Source: Asaia sp037151935 | GTDB taxonomy: Bacteria; Pseudomonadota; Alphaproteobacteria; Acetobacterales; Acetobacteraceae | Direction of reading: 5' to 3' | NCBI RefSeq assembly: GCF_051628905.1 | Contig: NZ_CP157575.1 | Coordinates: 2,790,001 to 2,854,000, forward strand | DNA: 64,000 nucleotides | Shown: piece by piece, positions 9,155 to 17,555 of the stretch | Layout of the letters: each line of letters starts with the position of its first letter | Position numbering within the stretch: position 1 is the first letter of the stretch | Notes under the pieces: generated by a model | Databases searched by the model: none | The model's input: only the letters and a program-made list of their open reading frames with translations | What the model was told of the DNA's origin: nothing | Program-made: the position numbers and the translations under genes

Positions 9155-9177
9155 GTGTCATGAAATATTCATGTCAC
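9155..9177 (+). promoter_or_regulatory. Possible PhoB-type or other operator upstream of pstC
   Basis: Two TGTCA elements (9156-9160 and 9172-9176) flank an inverted repeat CATGAA/TTCATG. PhoB boxes are TGTCA-type direct repeats 11 bases apart; here the spacing is 16, so this is only a candidate. It sits about 115 bases before pstC. Confidence 0.3.
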
Positions 9178-9289
9178 CTGATTGGCGAGGCTTGTTGTCT
9201 CATCGTGACGGGGAAGCTACACGACAGACTGGCACATGGTGCCTTGTTGACCTGTTTACTTCTTGTCTGAGCCAGGACGTACCGACCGA

Positions 9290-10264
9290 ATGACTAGCGC
9301 TGCCGCTCCGCGGACCCAGCCTGCACCGATACAGGAAGCCCGAAAAATCCCGTTCTGGAAGGGCGATCGCCTTTTTCGGCTGCTCGTCGCTGCCTGCGCC
9401 CTGCTCGTTCTGGTCTCGCTCGGCGGGCTCGTTCTCACCATGGCATTCGGTGGCAGCAAGGCCTTCAGCACCTTCGGTCCGTCTTTTGTCATTCGCGATA
9501 TCTGGAACCCGGTCACGAACGAGTACGGTGCGCTAGCGCCTGTTTTCGGCACGATCGGGTCTACGCTCATCGCTGTACTGATCGGCGTGCCCCTGGCTTT
9601 CGGGGCAGCCTTCTGGCTGACCAATATTGCGCCGCCTGTGGTGGCCGGTGTGGTGGGCACGGCTGTGCAGCTCCTTGCCGCCGTACCGTCGATCATTTTC
9701 GGCATGTGGGGTTTCTTCATTGTCGTGCCGTTCATGGCGCAGCATGTTCAGCCCTTCTTTCGGCATCATTTCGGCCATGTGCCGGGCATTCGCTGGCTCG
9801 TCCATGGCGCACCGTTCGGCTACGGCCTGTTGACGGGCGGCATCGTGCTGGCGGTCATGATCACGCCTTTCGTCACGGCGGTCATGCGTGACGTGTTTGC
9901 CGTCATGCCGCCCATGCTCAAGGAGAGTGCCTACGGGCTGGGCGCCACGCGCTGGGAGGTCATGCGACGGGTTATCGTTCCCTGGTCGCGTGCGGGCATG
10001 ATCGGTGGCGTGGTGCTGGGTATGGGCCGCGCCCTTGGCGAAACCATGGCCGTCACTTTCGTGATCGGCAACGCCAATACGATCGGCTGGTCGCTTTTCG
10101 CCCCGCGTAACACGGTGGCCTCGCTGGTCGCCCTCGAATTTCCCGAGAGTGCTGCTGGTAGTCTCAAGCTGTCTTCCCTTCTGGCGCTCGGCTTCATCCT
10201 GATGCTGCTTTCCTTCACGACCCTTGCGATTGCACGCTGGCTGCTGCGGGAGAAAAAAGCATGA
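9290..10264 (+). CDS. pstC: Phosphate ABC transporter permease PstC
   Basis: Inner-membrane permease of the high-affinity phosphate importer, about 324 residues. Six main hydrophobic segments are visible. The EAA-type loop MLKESAYGLGATRWEVMRRVIVPWSRAGM contacts PstB, and GMGRALGETMAVTFVIGN is the conserved PstC signature. A TTG at 9263 in frame is possible, but ATG 9290 has an upstream AGGA. First gene of pstC-pstA-pstB-phoU-phoB-phoR; it overlaps pstA by four bases (ATGA). Confidence 0.96.
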   Translation: MTSAAAPRTQPAPIQEARKIPFWKGDRLFRLLVAACALLVLVSLGGLVLTMAFGGSKAFSTFGPSFVIRDIWNPVTNEYGALAPVFGTIGSTLIAVLIGVPLAFGAAFWLTNIAPPVVAGVVGTAVQLLAAVPSIIFGMWGFFIVVPFMAQHVQPFFRHHFGHVPGIRWLVHGAPFGYGLLTGGIVLAVMITPFVTAVMRDVFAVMPPMLKESAYGLGATRWEVMRRVIVPWSRAGMIGGVVLGMGRALGETMAVTFVIGNANTIGWSLFAPRNTVASLVALEFPESAAGSLKLSSLLALGFILMLLSFTTLAIARWLLREKKA

Positions 10265-11130
10265 GCAGGACCATGGGAGAGGGCTGGCGCAAGGACCCGC
10301 GCGCCACGCAACGCCTGGTAATGGATCGTCTGGCAACAGGCATGAGCTTTGCAGCCACGGGTCTTCTCGTGCTTGCTCTGGCCTCTATCCTGTGGACGCT
10401 GCTCTGGAATGGCCTTGCCGGTCTTTCCATAGCGGCACTGATCCATCCGATGGGGCCGCCCGGTAGCAATGGCGGTCTCGCCAATGCCATTCTCGGCAGT
10501 GTCATCCAGACGGCTGTGGCGCTCATTATGGCAACGCCTATCGGTCTGGGCTGCGGTATCTATCTTTCCGAATTCGGCAATGGCTCGAAATTTGCGACTT
10601 CGGTCCGGTTTGTTTCCGACGTGCTGCTTTCGGCGCCGTCCATCCTGATCGGTCTGTTCGTCTATCTCGTGCTCGTGGCGCCGTTCGGCCATTTTTCCGG
10701 CCTCGCCGGATCGGTGGCGCTCGCCATTCTGGCTGTGCCCATCATCGTGCGCACGACTGAAGACATGTTGCGCCTCGTGCCTGTCGCGATGCGTGAGGCT
10801 GGCTCGGCGCTCGGTGCGCCGCATTGGCGCGTGGTGCTGTTTCTGTGCCTGCGTTCGGCCCTGCCTGGCGTATTGACGGGAATCCTGCTGGCGCTGGCGC
10901 GCGTCAGCGGCGAGACCGCCCCGCTTCTGTTCACCTCTTTGGGCAATCAGAACTGGTCTTTCAGCCTCAACAAACCCATGGCGAGCCTACCGATTGCCAT
11001 CTACCAATATGCTGGTGCGTCCTATGACGACTGGGTGCGTCTTGCCTGGACCGGCGCGTTGCTGGTCACGCTGGGCGTCCTGAGCATCAATATCATCGTG
11101 CGGTTCGGCTTCCGCAGCAAACAGTCATAA
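10261..11130 (+). CDS. pstA: Phosphate ABC transporter permease PstA
   Basis: Second inner-membrane permease of the phosphate importer, 289 residues. The EAA loop MREAGSALGAPHWRVVLFLCLRSALPG and the RVSGETAPLLFT signature are intact. It starts within the last codon of pstC, which implies translational coupling. It pairs with PstC to form the channel energised by PstB and fed by PstS. Confidence 0.96.
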   Translation: MSRTMGEGWRKDPRATQRLVMDRLATGMSFAATGLLVLALASILWTLLWNGLAGLSIAALIHPMGPPGSNGGLANAILGSVIQTAVALIMATPIGLGCGIYLSEFGNGSKFATSVRFVSDVLLSAPSILIGLFVYLVLVAPFGHFSGLAGSVALAILAVPIIVRTTEDMLRLVPVAMREAGSALGAPHWRVVLFLCLRSALPGVLTGILLALARVSGETAPLLFTSLGNQNWSFSLNKPMASLPIAIYQYAGASYDDWVRLAWTGALLVTLGVLSINIIVRFGFRSKQS

Positions 11131-11149
11131 GCAAGAGGACGTCACGCTC

Positions 11150-11956
11150 ATGAGCGAAGCCCTGCAGGATATCCCCCTCTCGTCGCAGAATCCGGCCGCG
11201 CCCGAGGCTGCGCTCGCCGTACGCGAGCTGGATTTCTATTACGGTGAGAAACAGGCGCTCAAATCCATCACCATGGATTTTCGCAAGCAGAACGTCACCG
11301 CCATGATCGGCCCTTCGGGCTGCGGCAAATCGACGCTTCTGCGCATTTTCAACCGCATGTACGATCTCTATCCGGGTCAGAAAGCCACGGGATCTGTGCT
11401 TTTCGATGGCGCCAATATTCTCGATCCGGCGCTGGATCTCAACATGCTGCGCTCGCGCATAGGCATGGTCTTTCAGAAGCCGACGCCGTTTCCGATGTCG
11501 ATCTACGACAACATCGCGTTCGGTGTGCGCCTGCATGAAAAGCTCTCGCGCGCCGAGATGGATGCGCGTGTCGAAGACGTGCTGACCCGTGTAGCGCTCT
11601 GGAAAGAAGTGCGTGACCGTCTGAAAGAGCCGGCAGGCGGCATGTCTGGCGGTCAGCAGCAGCGCCTGTGCATCGCGCGCAGCATCGCGACCAAGCCAGA
11701 GGTTCTGCTTCTCGACGAACCGACTTCGGCGCTCGATCCGATCTCGACGGCGCGTATCGAGGAGTTGCTCGACGAGCTCAAACAGGATTTCACAATCGCC
11801 ATCGTGACGCATAACATGCAGCAGGCGGCGCGCTGTGCCGATCAGGTCGCATTTTTCTATCTCGGCTCCCTGATCGAGATGGACAGCGCTGACCGGATGT
11901 TCACCAATCCGCGTCAGAAGCAGACTCAAGATTATATCACCGGGCGTTTCGGTTAA
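11150..11956 (+). CDS. pstB: Phosphate ABC transporter ATP-binding protein PstB
   Basis: Cytoplasmic ATPase of the phosphate importer, 268 residues. It has Walker A GPSGCGKST, Q-loop MVFQKPTPFPMSIYDN (the PFPMS segment is specific to PstB), signature LSGGQ-type MSGGQQQRL, Walker B VLLLDEPTSALD and the H-loop IVTHNMQQA. AGAGGA lies about ten bases before ATG 11150. It also relays transport state to PhoU/PhoR in the family model. Confidence 0.97.
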   Translation: MSEALQDIPLSSQNPAAPEAALAVRELDFYYGEKQALKSITMDFRKQNVTAMIGPSGCGKSTLLRIFNRMYDLYPGQKATGSVLFDGANILDPALDLNMLRSRIGMVFQKPTPFPMSIYDNIAFGVRLHEKLSRAEMDARVEDVLTRVALWKEVRDRLKEPAGGMSGGQQQRLCIARSIATKPEVLLLDEPTSALDPISTARIEELLDELKQDFTIAIVTHNMQQAARCADQVAFFYLGSLIEMDSADRMFTNPRQKQTQDYITGRFG

Positions 11957-11987
11957 GTTATCCCCAAGCGGGTAGGGACAAGCAATT

Positions 11988-12704
11988 ATGCCAGCGGACA
12001 GCCTTCACACCGTCAAGAGCTACGAGCAGGAACTCGACCGGATGCGCGCCATGATGGCGCGTATGGGCGGTATCGTCGAAAGTCAGGTGGCTCAGGCCGT
12101 TGCCGCTGTGACCGAGCATGACGAAGACGCAGCCCAGGCGGCGCCCGCGCAGGACCCGCAGGTCGATATGCTCGAGCGCGATGTCGAGGCTCTGGCCATT
12201 CGCCTGCTCGCGCTGCGCAGCCCCATGGCCGGCGATCTGCGTGAGATCGTGGCCGCGCTCAAGATTACGGGCGATCTTGAACGCATCGGTGATTATGCGG
12301 CTTCCATCGCCCGTCGCAGCCAGCGTTTCGATCTGGCCGATCGTCAAATCTCGCTTTCGGGTCTGCGCAGCATGGGCCGGCTGGTGCAGGAAAACCTGCG
12401 CCGCGTCATCGACGCCGTGACCCAGCAGGATGCTGACCGTGCCACTGAAGTCTGGCAGGCCGACCGCGAGGTGGACGAGTATTACACGGCCATGTTCCGC
12501 GAACTGGTCACCTATATGATGGAAGATCCGCGCAATATCAGCCCCTGCACGCATCTGCTTTTCATCGCCAAGAATTTCGAGCGTATTGGCGATCACACGA
12601 CCAACATTGCCGAGCGCGTCTATTATGCCGTGACGGGTGAAAACCTGCCTGCCGTGCGCCCGCGCGGCGGTATTGCAGCCGGGGATGATCTGGTTTCAAG
12701 ATGA
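11988..12704 (+). CDS. phoU: Phosphate signalling regulator PhoU
   Basis: A 238-residue all-alpha protein made of two three-helix repeats with metal-binding E/D-x-x-x-D motifs (DLERIGDYAASIA in the first, NFERIGDHTTNIAERV in the second). It links PstB to PhoR and prevents phosphate overload. It lies 31 bases after pstB and overlaps phoB by four bases. Confidence 0.96.
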   Translation: MPADSLHTVKSYEQELDRMRAMMARMGGIVESQVAQAVAAVTEHDEDAAQAAPAQDPQVDMLERDVEALAIRLLALRSPMAGDLREIVAALKITGDLERIGDYAASIARRSQRFDLADRQISLSGLRSMGRLVQENLRRVIDAVTQQDADRATEVWQADREVDEYYTAMFRELVTYMMEDPRNISPCTHLLFIAKNFERIGDHTTNIAERVYYAVTGENLPAVRPRGGIAAGDDLVSR

Positions 12705-13396
12705 GCGGCGGACTCGTAAAGATCGTTGTCGTTGAGGATGATCCATCTCTTCAGCTGATGATACGCTATAATCTCGACAAGCTGGGCTATGACGTCTCGG
12801 CTTTTCCCGAGGCCGAACAGGCCTGGGAGCACATCTCGCGGGCGCGACCCGATGCGATCGTGCTCGACTGGATGTTGCCGGGTATGTCGGGTCTCGATCT
12901 TTGCCGACGCATCAGAGGAACGTCATCGCTGCACGATCTGCCGGTATTGATGTTGACAGCCCGTGCCGACGAGCAGGACAGCATTCGCGGGCTCGATAGC
13001 GGGGCGGATGATTATATCGCCAAGCCCTGCAGCATTGAGGCGCTGGATGCCCGACTGCGGGCGCTGCTGCGTCGCACCCAGCCGGTCAAGCAGAACGTGC
13101 TTAATTTCGCCGATCTTCAGCTCGATTTGCAGACGCATCGTGCCGAGCGCAATGGCCGCGCCCTGACGCTGGGCCCGACCGAGTTCCGCTTGCTCGAATT
13201 TCTGATGCGCCATCCCAGACGCGTTTTTTCGCGCGAGGACCTTCTGCAGAAGGTCTGGGGGTCGAATGTGCATGTCGAGCTACGCACGATCGATGTGCAT
13301 ATCCGTCGCCTGCGCAGGGCGCTCAATCTGGATGACGAGATGGATTATGTGCGTACCGTGCGCTCCGCCGGTTACGCGCTCGACGATCAGGCCTGA
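12701..13396 (+). CDS. phoB: Phosphate response regulator PhoB
   Basis: A 231-residue OmpR-class regulator. The receiver domain has the acidic pair EDD (13-14 region), phospho-acceptor Asp56 in IVLDWMLPG and Lys in YIAKPCS. The C-terminal winged helix (about 130-228) contains LGPTEFRLLEFLMRHP and VHIRRLRRAL, closest to PhoB. It activates the Pho regulon when phosphate is low. Coupled to phoU upstream (ATGA overlap) and followed by phoR. Confidence 0.95.
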   Translation: MSGGLVKIVVVEDDPSLQLMIRYNLDKLGYDVSAFPEAEQAWEHISRARPDAIVLDWMLPGMSGLDLCRRIRGTSSLHDLPVLMLTARADEQDSIRGLDSGADDYIAKPCSIEALDARLRALLRRTQPVKQNVLNFADLQLDLQTHRAERNGRALTLGPTEFRLLEFLMRHPRRVFSREDLLQKVWGSNVHVELRTIDVHIRRLRRALNLDDEMDYVRTVRSAGYALDDQA

Positions 13397-13400
13397 GGGA
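13395..13400 (+). promoter_or_regulatory. Shine-Dalgarno deciding the phoR CTG start
   Basis: GAGGGA overlaps the phoB TGA stop and lies eight bases before CTG 13409, the only plausible initiator upstream of the membrane helix of PhoR. Confidence 0.6.
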
Positions 13401-13408
13401 ACGCGGCT

Positions 13409-14554
13409 CTGACCTTTGCTCTCATTGCGCTTCTCGCGCTTTCGCTTCTGGGGTGGGGTTTTTCGTGGCGCGCCTGGCAGCGTCGGCTGGTCATGGCTCC
13501 CCCCACCGCCCTGACGCCCAAACCCACCCATGGTGAAGGGCCGAGAGCTTCCGCCTTTTGCGATCTGCTGCCCATTCCGGCCGTGCTGCTCGATCAGGGC
13601 GGGCGTATCTATCATGCCAATCGTGTCGCGCATTCAACGTTCGGCGATGCGCTGGGTGCCGTGATCCGTCATCCTGCGGTGCAGTCGGTACTGGCGACAT
13701 TGACGCCTGAGACAGGCGTTGTCACCCGTGTCGAACTGGACGTGCCGGTACGGCGCATCGTGCAGGTGACCTTTCGAAAATGGTCGGAGCGTTTCGCGAG
13801 CGATATCGGCTGGGTCGATGGCGTGCTTGCCGTGCTTGAGGATTGTTCTGAATTCGAGGTCGTGGATCGTATGCGCGCCGATTTCGTGGCCTATGCGAGC
13901 CACGAGCTGCGCACACCGCTGGCTTCGCTGATCGGATTTATCGAGACCCTGCAGGGGCCTGCTTCCGACGATCCGGCGGCACAGCAGCAGTTTCTGGCCG
14001 TCATGGCCGCTCAGGCCGCGCGTATGGAGCGTCTGATCGAACGTCTGCTCTATCTGTCGCGTGTTCAGCGTCTTGAGCATATGCGCCCCAACGATATGGT
14101 GGCGGCGCAGGACATCATGGACCGCCTGCTCGAAGACAGCCAGATTCTGATACGCTCATCCGAGGCGCGCCTGATCCTTCTGCCGACCGATGAAGATCTG
14201 TTCTTTCCGGCGGATGAGGATCAGATCGTTCAGGTTCTGCTCAATCTGGTCGAAAACGCGCTTAAGTATGCGGGTCCGGATATCGAGATCCGCGTCGGGA
14301 TCGTCGCCGATAATGGCAAGGGGGTCGAGATCTCCGTTGCCGATAACGGGCGCGGCGTGGATACCCAGCACGTGCCACGCCTGACCGAACGCTTCTATCG
14401 CGTCGAAGGGCGGGTCACGGCCTCTCAGACCGGCACCGGGCTCGGTCTGGCGATCGTAAAGCATATCGTCGATCGCCATGGCGGGCGCCTGCGCATCGAA
14501 AGCGCCCCCGGTAAAGGCATGACCTGTCGTATCTGGTTGCCCAAGGCGAGCTGA
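13409..14554 (+). CDS. phoR: Phosphate sensor histidine kinase PhoR, probable CTG start
   Basis: Membrane-anchored histidine kinase of the Pho system. The first ATG is at 13493, but the same frame is open back to the phoB stop and the segment 13409-13465 encodes a hydrophobic helix (LTFALIALLALSLLGWGF) followed by basic residues, as in PhoR. No ATG, GTG or TTG precedes it. CTG 13409 has GAGGGA eight bases upstream, so I place the start there (381 residues). A PAS-like region follows, then the HisKA motif ASHELRTPL (His165) and an HATPase domain with NALKYA, DNGRGV and GTGLGLAIVKHI. Starting at 13493 would remove the membrane anchor. Confidence 0.85.
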   Translation: MTFALIALLALSLLGWGFSWRAWQRRLVMAPPTALTPKPTHGEGPRASAFCDLLPIPAVLLDQGGRIYHANRVAHSTFGDALGAVIRHPAVQSVLATLTPETGVVTRVELDVPVRRIVQVTFRKWSERFASDIGWVDGVLAVLEDCSEFEVVDRMRADFVAYASHELRTPLASLIGFIETLQGPASDDPAAQQQFLAVMAAQAARMERLIERLLYLSRVQRLEHMRPNDMVAAQDIMDRLLEDSQILIRSSEARLILLPTDEDLFFPADEDQIVQVLLNLVENALKYAGPDIEIRVGIVADNGKGVEISVADNGRGVDTQHVPRLTERFYRVEGRVTASQTGTGLGLAIVKHIVDRHGGRLRIESAPGKGMTCRIWLPKAS

Positions 14555-14593
14555 AACCCGCTCAGCCACCTGGTTGCAGGGTCGGGACGCGCT

Positions 14594-14965
14594 TCAGAAC
14601 CAGCCGCGCGGGTTGCGCATCGGCACTTCGTCAGTGAGTGCGATGATCGGGCGTATCACGCGAATCAACCACCAGACGAAAAGTAGGCCGAACAGGATAT
14701 AGCCGATGAAGACCAGGCAGAGGACGCCTGCGATGGCCGCGCCGCACAGACCCAGCCAGAAAGTGCGGATTGCGTAGGTGAAGTGGCTTTCATAGATCGT
14801 CCCCTGTGCGTCACCGCGCTTGAGATAGGCCACGATCACACCGGGAATACTGGTGATGCCGAAGAAAAACGACGCGATGAACAGAATGTGCACGATCCAG
14901 GCCCAACGCCTCGCACGCTCGCTGCGTTGAGAGGTGGGCCAGGCTTGGGAAAAACCGGGTTGCAT
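14594..14965 (-). CDS. Small membrane protein, Tic20/DUF4870-like
   Basis: A protein of about 123 residues with three hydrophobic segments (WIVHILFIASFFFGITSIPGVIVAYL, FWLGLCGAAIAGVLCLVFIGYILFGLLFVWWLIRVIRPI). The pattern, with YESHFTYAIRTFW between helices, matches the DUF4870/Tic20-like family common in proteobacteria. ATG 14965 has AAGGA nine bases upstream; a GTG at 15025 with its own AGGA would add 20 residues. It lies opposite to and between phoR and pstS. Function unknown. Confidence 0.75.
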   Translation of the reverse strand: MQPGFSQAWPTSQRSERARRWAWIVHILFIASFFFGITSIPGVIVAYLKRGDAQGTIYESHFTYAIRTFWLGLCGAAIAGVLCLVFIGYILFGLLFVWWLIRVIRPIIALTDEVPMRNPRGWF

Positions 14966-15072
14966 GGGTATTTCGATCCTTGTGCCGTGCTGTGATAGTG
15001 AAAGAGACGGGTCTTCCACGCTCACGTTATCCTGAAGAAGCCCGTTGTTGTTACAGAAAACTGATCGGTGAC

Positions 15073-16065
15073 ATGATTTCGTCTTCGCGCATTATGACTT
15101 TGCTTGTTCTTGCAGCTTTCGTTTCCCCCGGTGCGGTGTATGCCCAGAGCGTCACGGGCGCCGGTTCGAGCTTTGCTGCGCCGCTTTATGAAAGCTGGGG
15201 TGTACTGGCACGCGACAAGGGCGGTTTCAGCGTCAACTATCAGAGTGTCGGTTCCGGGGCCGGTCTCAATCAGGTCGTCGCGGGCACGGTCGATTTCGGC
15301 GCGTCGGACAAACCTGCCAGCAAAGCGCTCCTGACCGATCATCAGCTCTATCAGTTCCCAACGGCGCTCGGTGCCATCGTGGTCATCGTCAACCTGCCCG
15401 ATCTGCCTGCAGGCGTGCTGCGTCTCGATGGACCGACGCTTGCCGCGATTTATGATGGAAGCATCAGTGCGTGGGACGACCCGCGCATCAAGGCGCTGAA
15501 TCCCGATCTGGCCCTGCCTGATATCGATGTGGCGCCTATTCATCGTGCCGATGCTTCAGGGACGAGCTTCGTGTTCACGTCTTACCTGTCTCATGTCTCG
15601 CCCGAATGGCGTGCTCATATCGGGGCAGGAACGTCTGTTGCCTGGACGGAGGGCGCGGGCGCGCGCGGCAATGACGGCGTGGCAGCAAGTGTGCGAGAAA
15701 CGATTGGCGGTATCGGCTATGTCGAATATGCCTATGCGAGCCATAATCACATCCCGATGGCGCGTCTGAAAAGCCATGACGGGGCGTATGTCGAGGCCAA
15801 TCCGGCAAGTTTCGCTGCATCGGCAGCGCAGGCAGATTGGGAACATGCGCAAGGGCATGTGGTCGATCTGCTCGACGGGGCTGGAGCAAATGCCTGGCCG
15901 ATCATGAGTGCGACCTACGCCATCGTGCCCAGAGCCTCGCATCCAGAGGTGAAGCGCTTCTTCGAAATCGGTCTGCGCGATGGAGAAGACGGGGCCAGAA
16001 AGCTCGACTACATCACCCTGCCTGCAACCGTGCGCGACGATATTCTGCGCGGCTGGCCGCATTGA
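15073..16065 (+). CDS. pstS: Periplasmic phosphate-binding protein PstS
   Basis: A 330-residue periplasmic binding protein that delivers phosphate to PstCA. The N-terminus MISSSRIMTLLVLAAFVSPGAVYA is a Sec signal peptide with cleavage after AYA-type residues. The mature part begins VTGAGSSFAAPLYESW, followed by YQSVGSGAGLNQV and FGASDKP, whose Ser, Gly and Asp residues bind phosphate. RADASGTSFVFTSYL supplies the second half of the site. The gene is separated from the pst operon by a gene on the other strand, so it must have its own promoter. I saw no convincing PhoB box in the 107-base gap. Confidence 0.95.
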   Translation: MISSSRIMTLLVLAAFVSPGAVYAQSVTGAGSSFAAPLYESWGVLARDKGGFSVNYQSVGSGAGLNQVVAGTVDFGASDKPASKALLTDHQLYQFPTALGAIVVIVNLPDLPAGVLRLDGPTLAAIYDGSISAWDDPRIKALNPDLALPDIDVAPIHRADASGTSFVFTSYLSHVSPEWRAHIGAGTSVAWTEGAGARGNDGVAASVRETIGGIGYVEYAYASHNHIPMARLKSHDGAYVEANPASFAASAAQADWEHAQGHVVDLLDGAGANAWPIMSATYAIVPRASHPEVKRFFEIGLRDGEDGARKLDYITLPATVRDDILRGWPH

Positions 16066-16234
16066 AGCGCAGATCTTCCACAGGGAAAAAGTTCCGTGGG
16101 CTCGCGGTAGCAAAGTCTTGATAAGGCGCGCCATTTTCAAAGGCGCTGGCCGGTCTATTCTGTATCGATCTTTTAATGGTGGGGTTGTTACCCTGGCCAT
16201 GCGCTCTGAATAGTGACCAAGCGGGAATATCCCT

Positions 16235-16702
16235 ATGCCGTTGCCCTCTTTTCTCTTTGTCTGCACAGGCAATATCTGCCGTTCCCCGCTCGCTGAAGCC
16301 GCCATGCGCGCTGAAGCCGCCAGACGCGGCCTCACGCTGGATATCGATTCCGCAGCGACAGGCGTTTGGCATGTGGGTGAAATGCCCGATATCCGCGCCC
16401 GCCGCGTTGCCAAGAAACATGGTCTCGATATCGAAACCTATGTCGCAAGGCAGGTTCAGGAAGGCGATTTCGCCCGATTTGACCATATCATCGCACTCGA
16501 TACGGGCCATTTGCGCGCGCTGCGTCGTCTGACCCCCCAGGTCGATCGGGAACGCATCCGTCTTCTGCTCGATTATGTGCCCGAGCGGCGCGGTGAAGAA
16601 ATTTCCGACCCGTTTTACGGCAAGGATATCGATTTTGAGACGGCCTGGCAGGAAATCGCACTCGGCTGTGCCAGTCTGGCAAGCTTTACGTTAGATTCCT
16701 GA
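16235..16702 (+). CDS. Low-molecular-weight phosphatase (LMW-PTP family)
   Basis: A 155-residue cytoplasmic phosphatase. The P-loop CTGNICRSP (Cys10, Arg16) and the general-acid loop DPFYG (Asp125) are intact. Its stop codon shares a base with the ATG of the next gene, a fructosamine-kinase-family protein. LMW-PTP-A has been shown to act as a protein-ribulosamine-5-phosphatase, and bacterial fructosamine kinase homologues as ribulosamine/erythrulosamine kinases. The pairing therefore suggests protein deglycation rather than phosphotyrosine signalling. A role in exopolysaccharide control (Wzb-like) is less likely because no tyrosine kinase is nearby. Confidence 0.92.
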   Translation: MPLPSFLFVCTGNICRSPLAEAAMRAEAARRGLTLDIDSAATGVWHVGEMPDIRARRVAKKHGLDIETYVARQVQEGDFARFDHIIALDTGHLRALRRLTPQVDRERIRLLLDYVPERRGEEISDPFYGKDIDFETAWQEIALGCASLASFTLDS

Positions 16703-17526
16703 TGCCTACGCGGCTCGAAAGCGCAGCGCTTCTCATCGGGGAGACGTTCAGCTTCGATGCCGCGCCTATGGGCGGGGGTGACCTCTCTGAAATCTGGCAT
16801 CTGCGCTTCGAAACGGGTCGCGAGGTCGTCGTCAAGCTCGGGGGACAGGCAGCGGCAGAGGCCGCTATGCTACGGGCCATGGGCGCCACTGGTGCGCCAG
16901 TGCCAGAAGTATTGGCTGCACAGGGTGATCTGCTTGTCCTGTCTTTCATACCGGCGGTCCGGCTCTCCGAGGCTGGATGGGCGGCTTTGGGCAAGGCGCT
17001 CGCAATTCTGCACGGAGCCGATCAACCGCCCCGCTATGGATGGTCAGAAGATTATGCCTTCGGTCCCCTACCGATTGTTAATGGCTGGACGCCCGACTGG
17101 CGCCATTTCTGGCGCGACTATCGGCTCGAGCCCTGTCTCACATTTCTGCCCAGAGGGATTGCCGCAAGGGTAAGGCATATCGCCACGACGCTGGAGCGTT
17201 TTCTGCCCCAAACACCACGCCCCAGCCTGCTTCATGGTGATCTATGGAGTGGAAACTTTCTTCTGACCCGCGCCGAGCGTAGCGAGACAAAAGCGGTGCT
17301 GATCGACCCGGCATCCCTGATTGGGGATGCGAGTGCCGATTTCGCGATGCTGACGCTTTTCTCCTCACCGCCCGAAATCTTCTGGCGCAGCTATGGCCTG
17401 TTGCCCGAAGGTTATGAGCAGGCGATCGATGTGTATCGTTTGTGGCCCGCCCTCGTGCATTATCGGCTTTTCGGTCACCCCTATCTCGGCATGATTGAGA
17501 GCCTGCTCGACCGATTGGAGGTCTGA
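16702..17526 (+). CDS. Fructosamine/ribulosamine 3-kinase family protein
   Basis: A 274-residue kinase of the aminoglycoside-phosphotransferase fold. Visible motifs are the Gly-rich GGGDLSEIW, Lys45 in VVVKLG, the catalytic loop LHGDLWSGN (Asp180, Asn185; the LWSGN form is typical for fructosamine kinases) and the metal Asp202 in IDPASLIGDASADFAM. It would phosphorylate ketoamines on glycated lysines so that they fall off. Translationally coupled (TGATG) to the phosphatase upstream. The convergent FGGY kinase gene ends 30 bases downstream. Confidence 0.92.
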   Translation: MPTRLESAALLIGETFSFDAAPMGGGDLSEIWHLRFETGREVVVKLGGQAAAEAAMLRAMGATGAPVPEVLAAQGDLLVLSFIPAVRLSEAGWAALGKALAILHGADQPPRYGWSEDYAFGPLPIVNGWTPDWRHFWRDYRLEPCLTFLPRGIAARVRHIATTLERFLPQTPRPSLLHGDLWSGNFLLTRAERSETKAVLIDPASLIGDASADFAMLTLFSSPPEIFWRSYGLLPEGYEQAIDVYRLWPALVHYRLFGHPYLGMIESLLDRLEV

Positions 17527-17555
17527 GAGAAATCAACTGGGCGACGCTACCCCGC

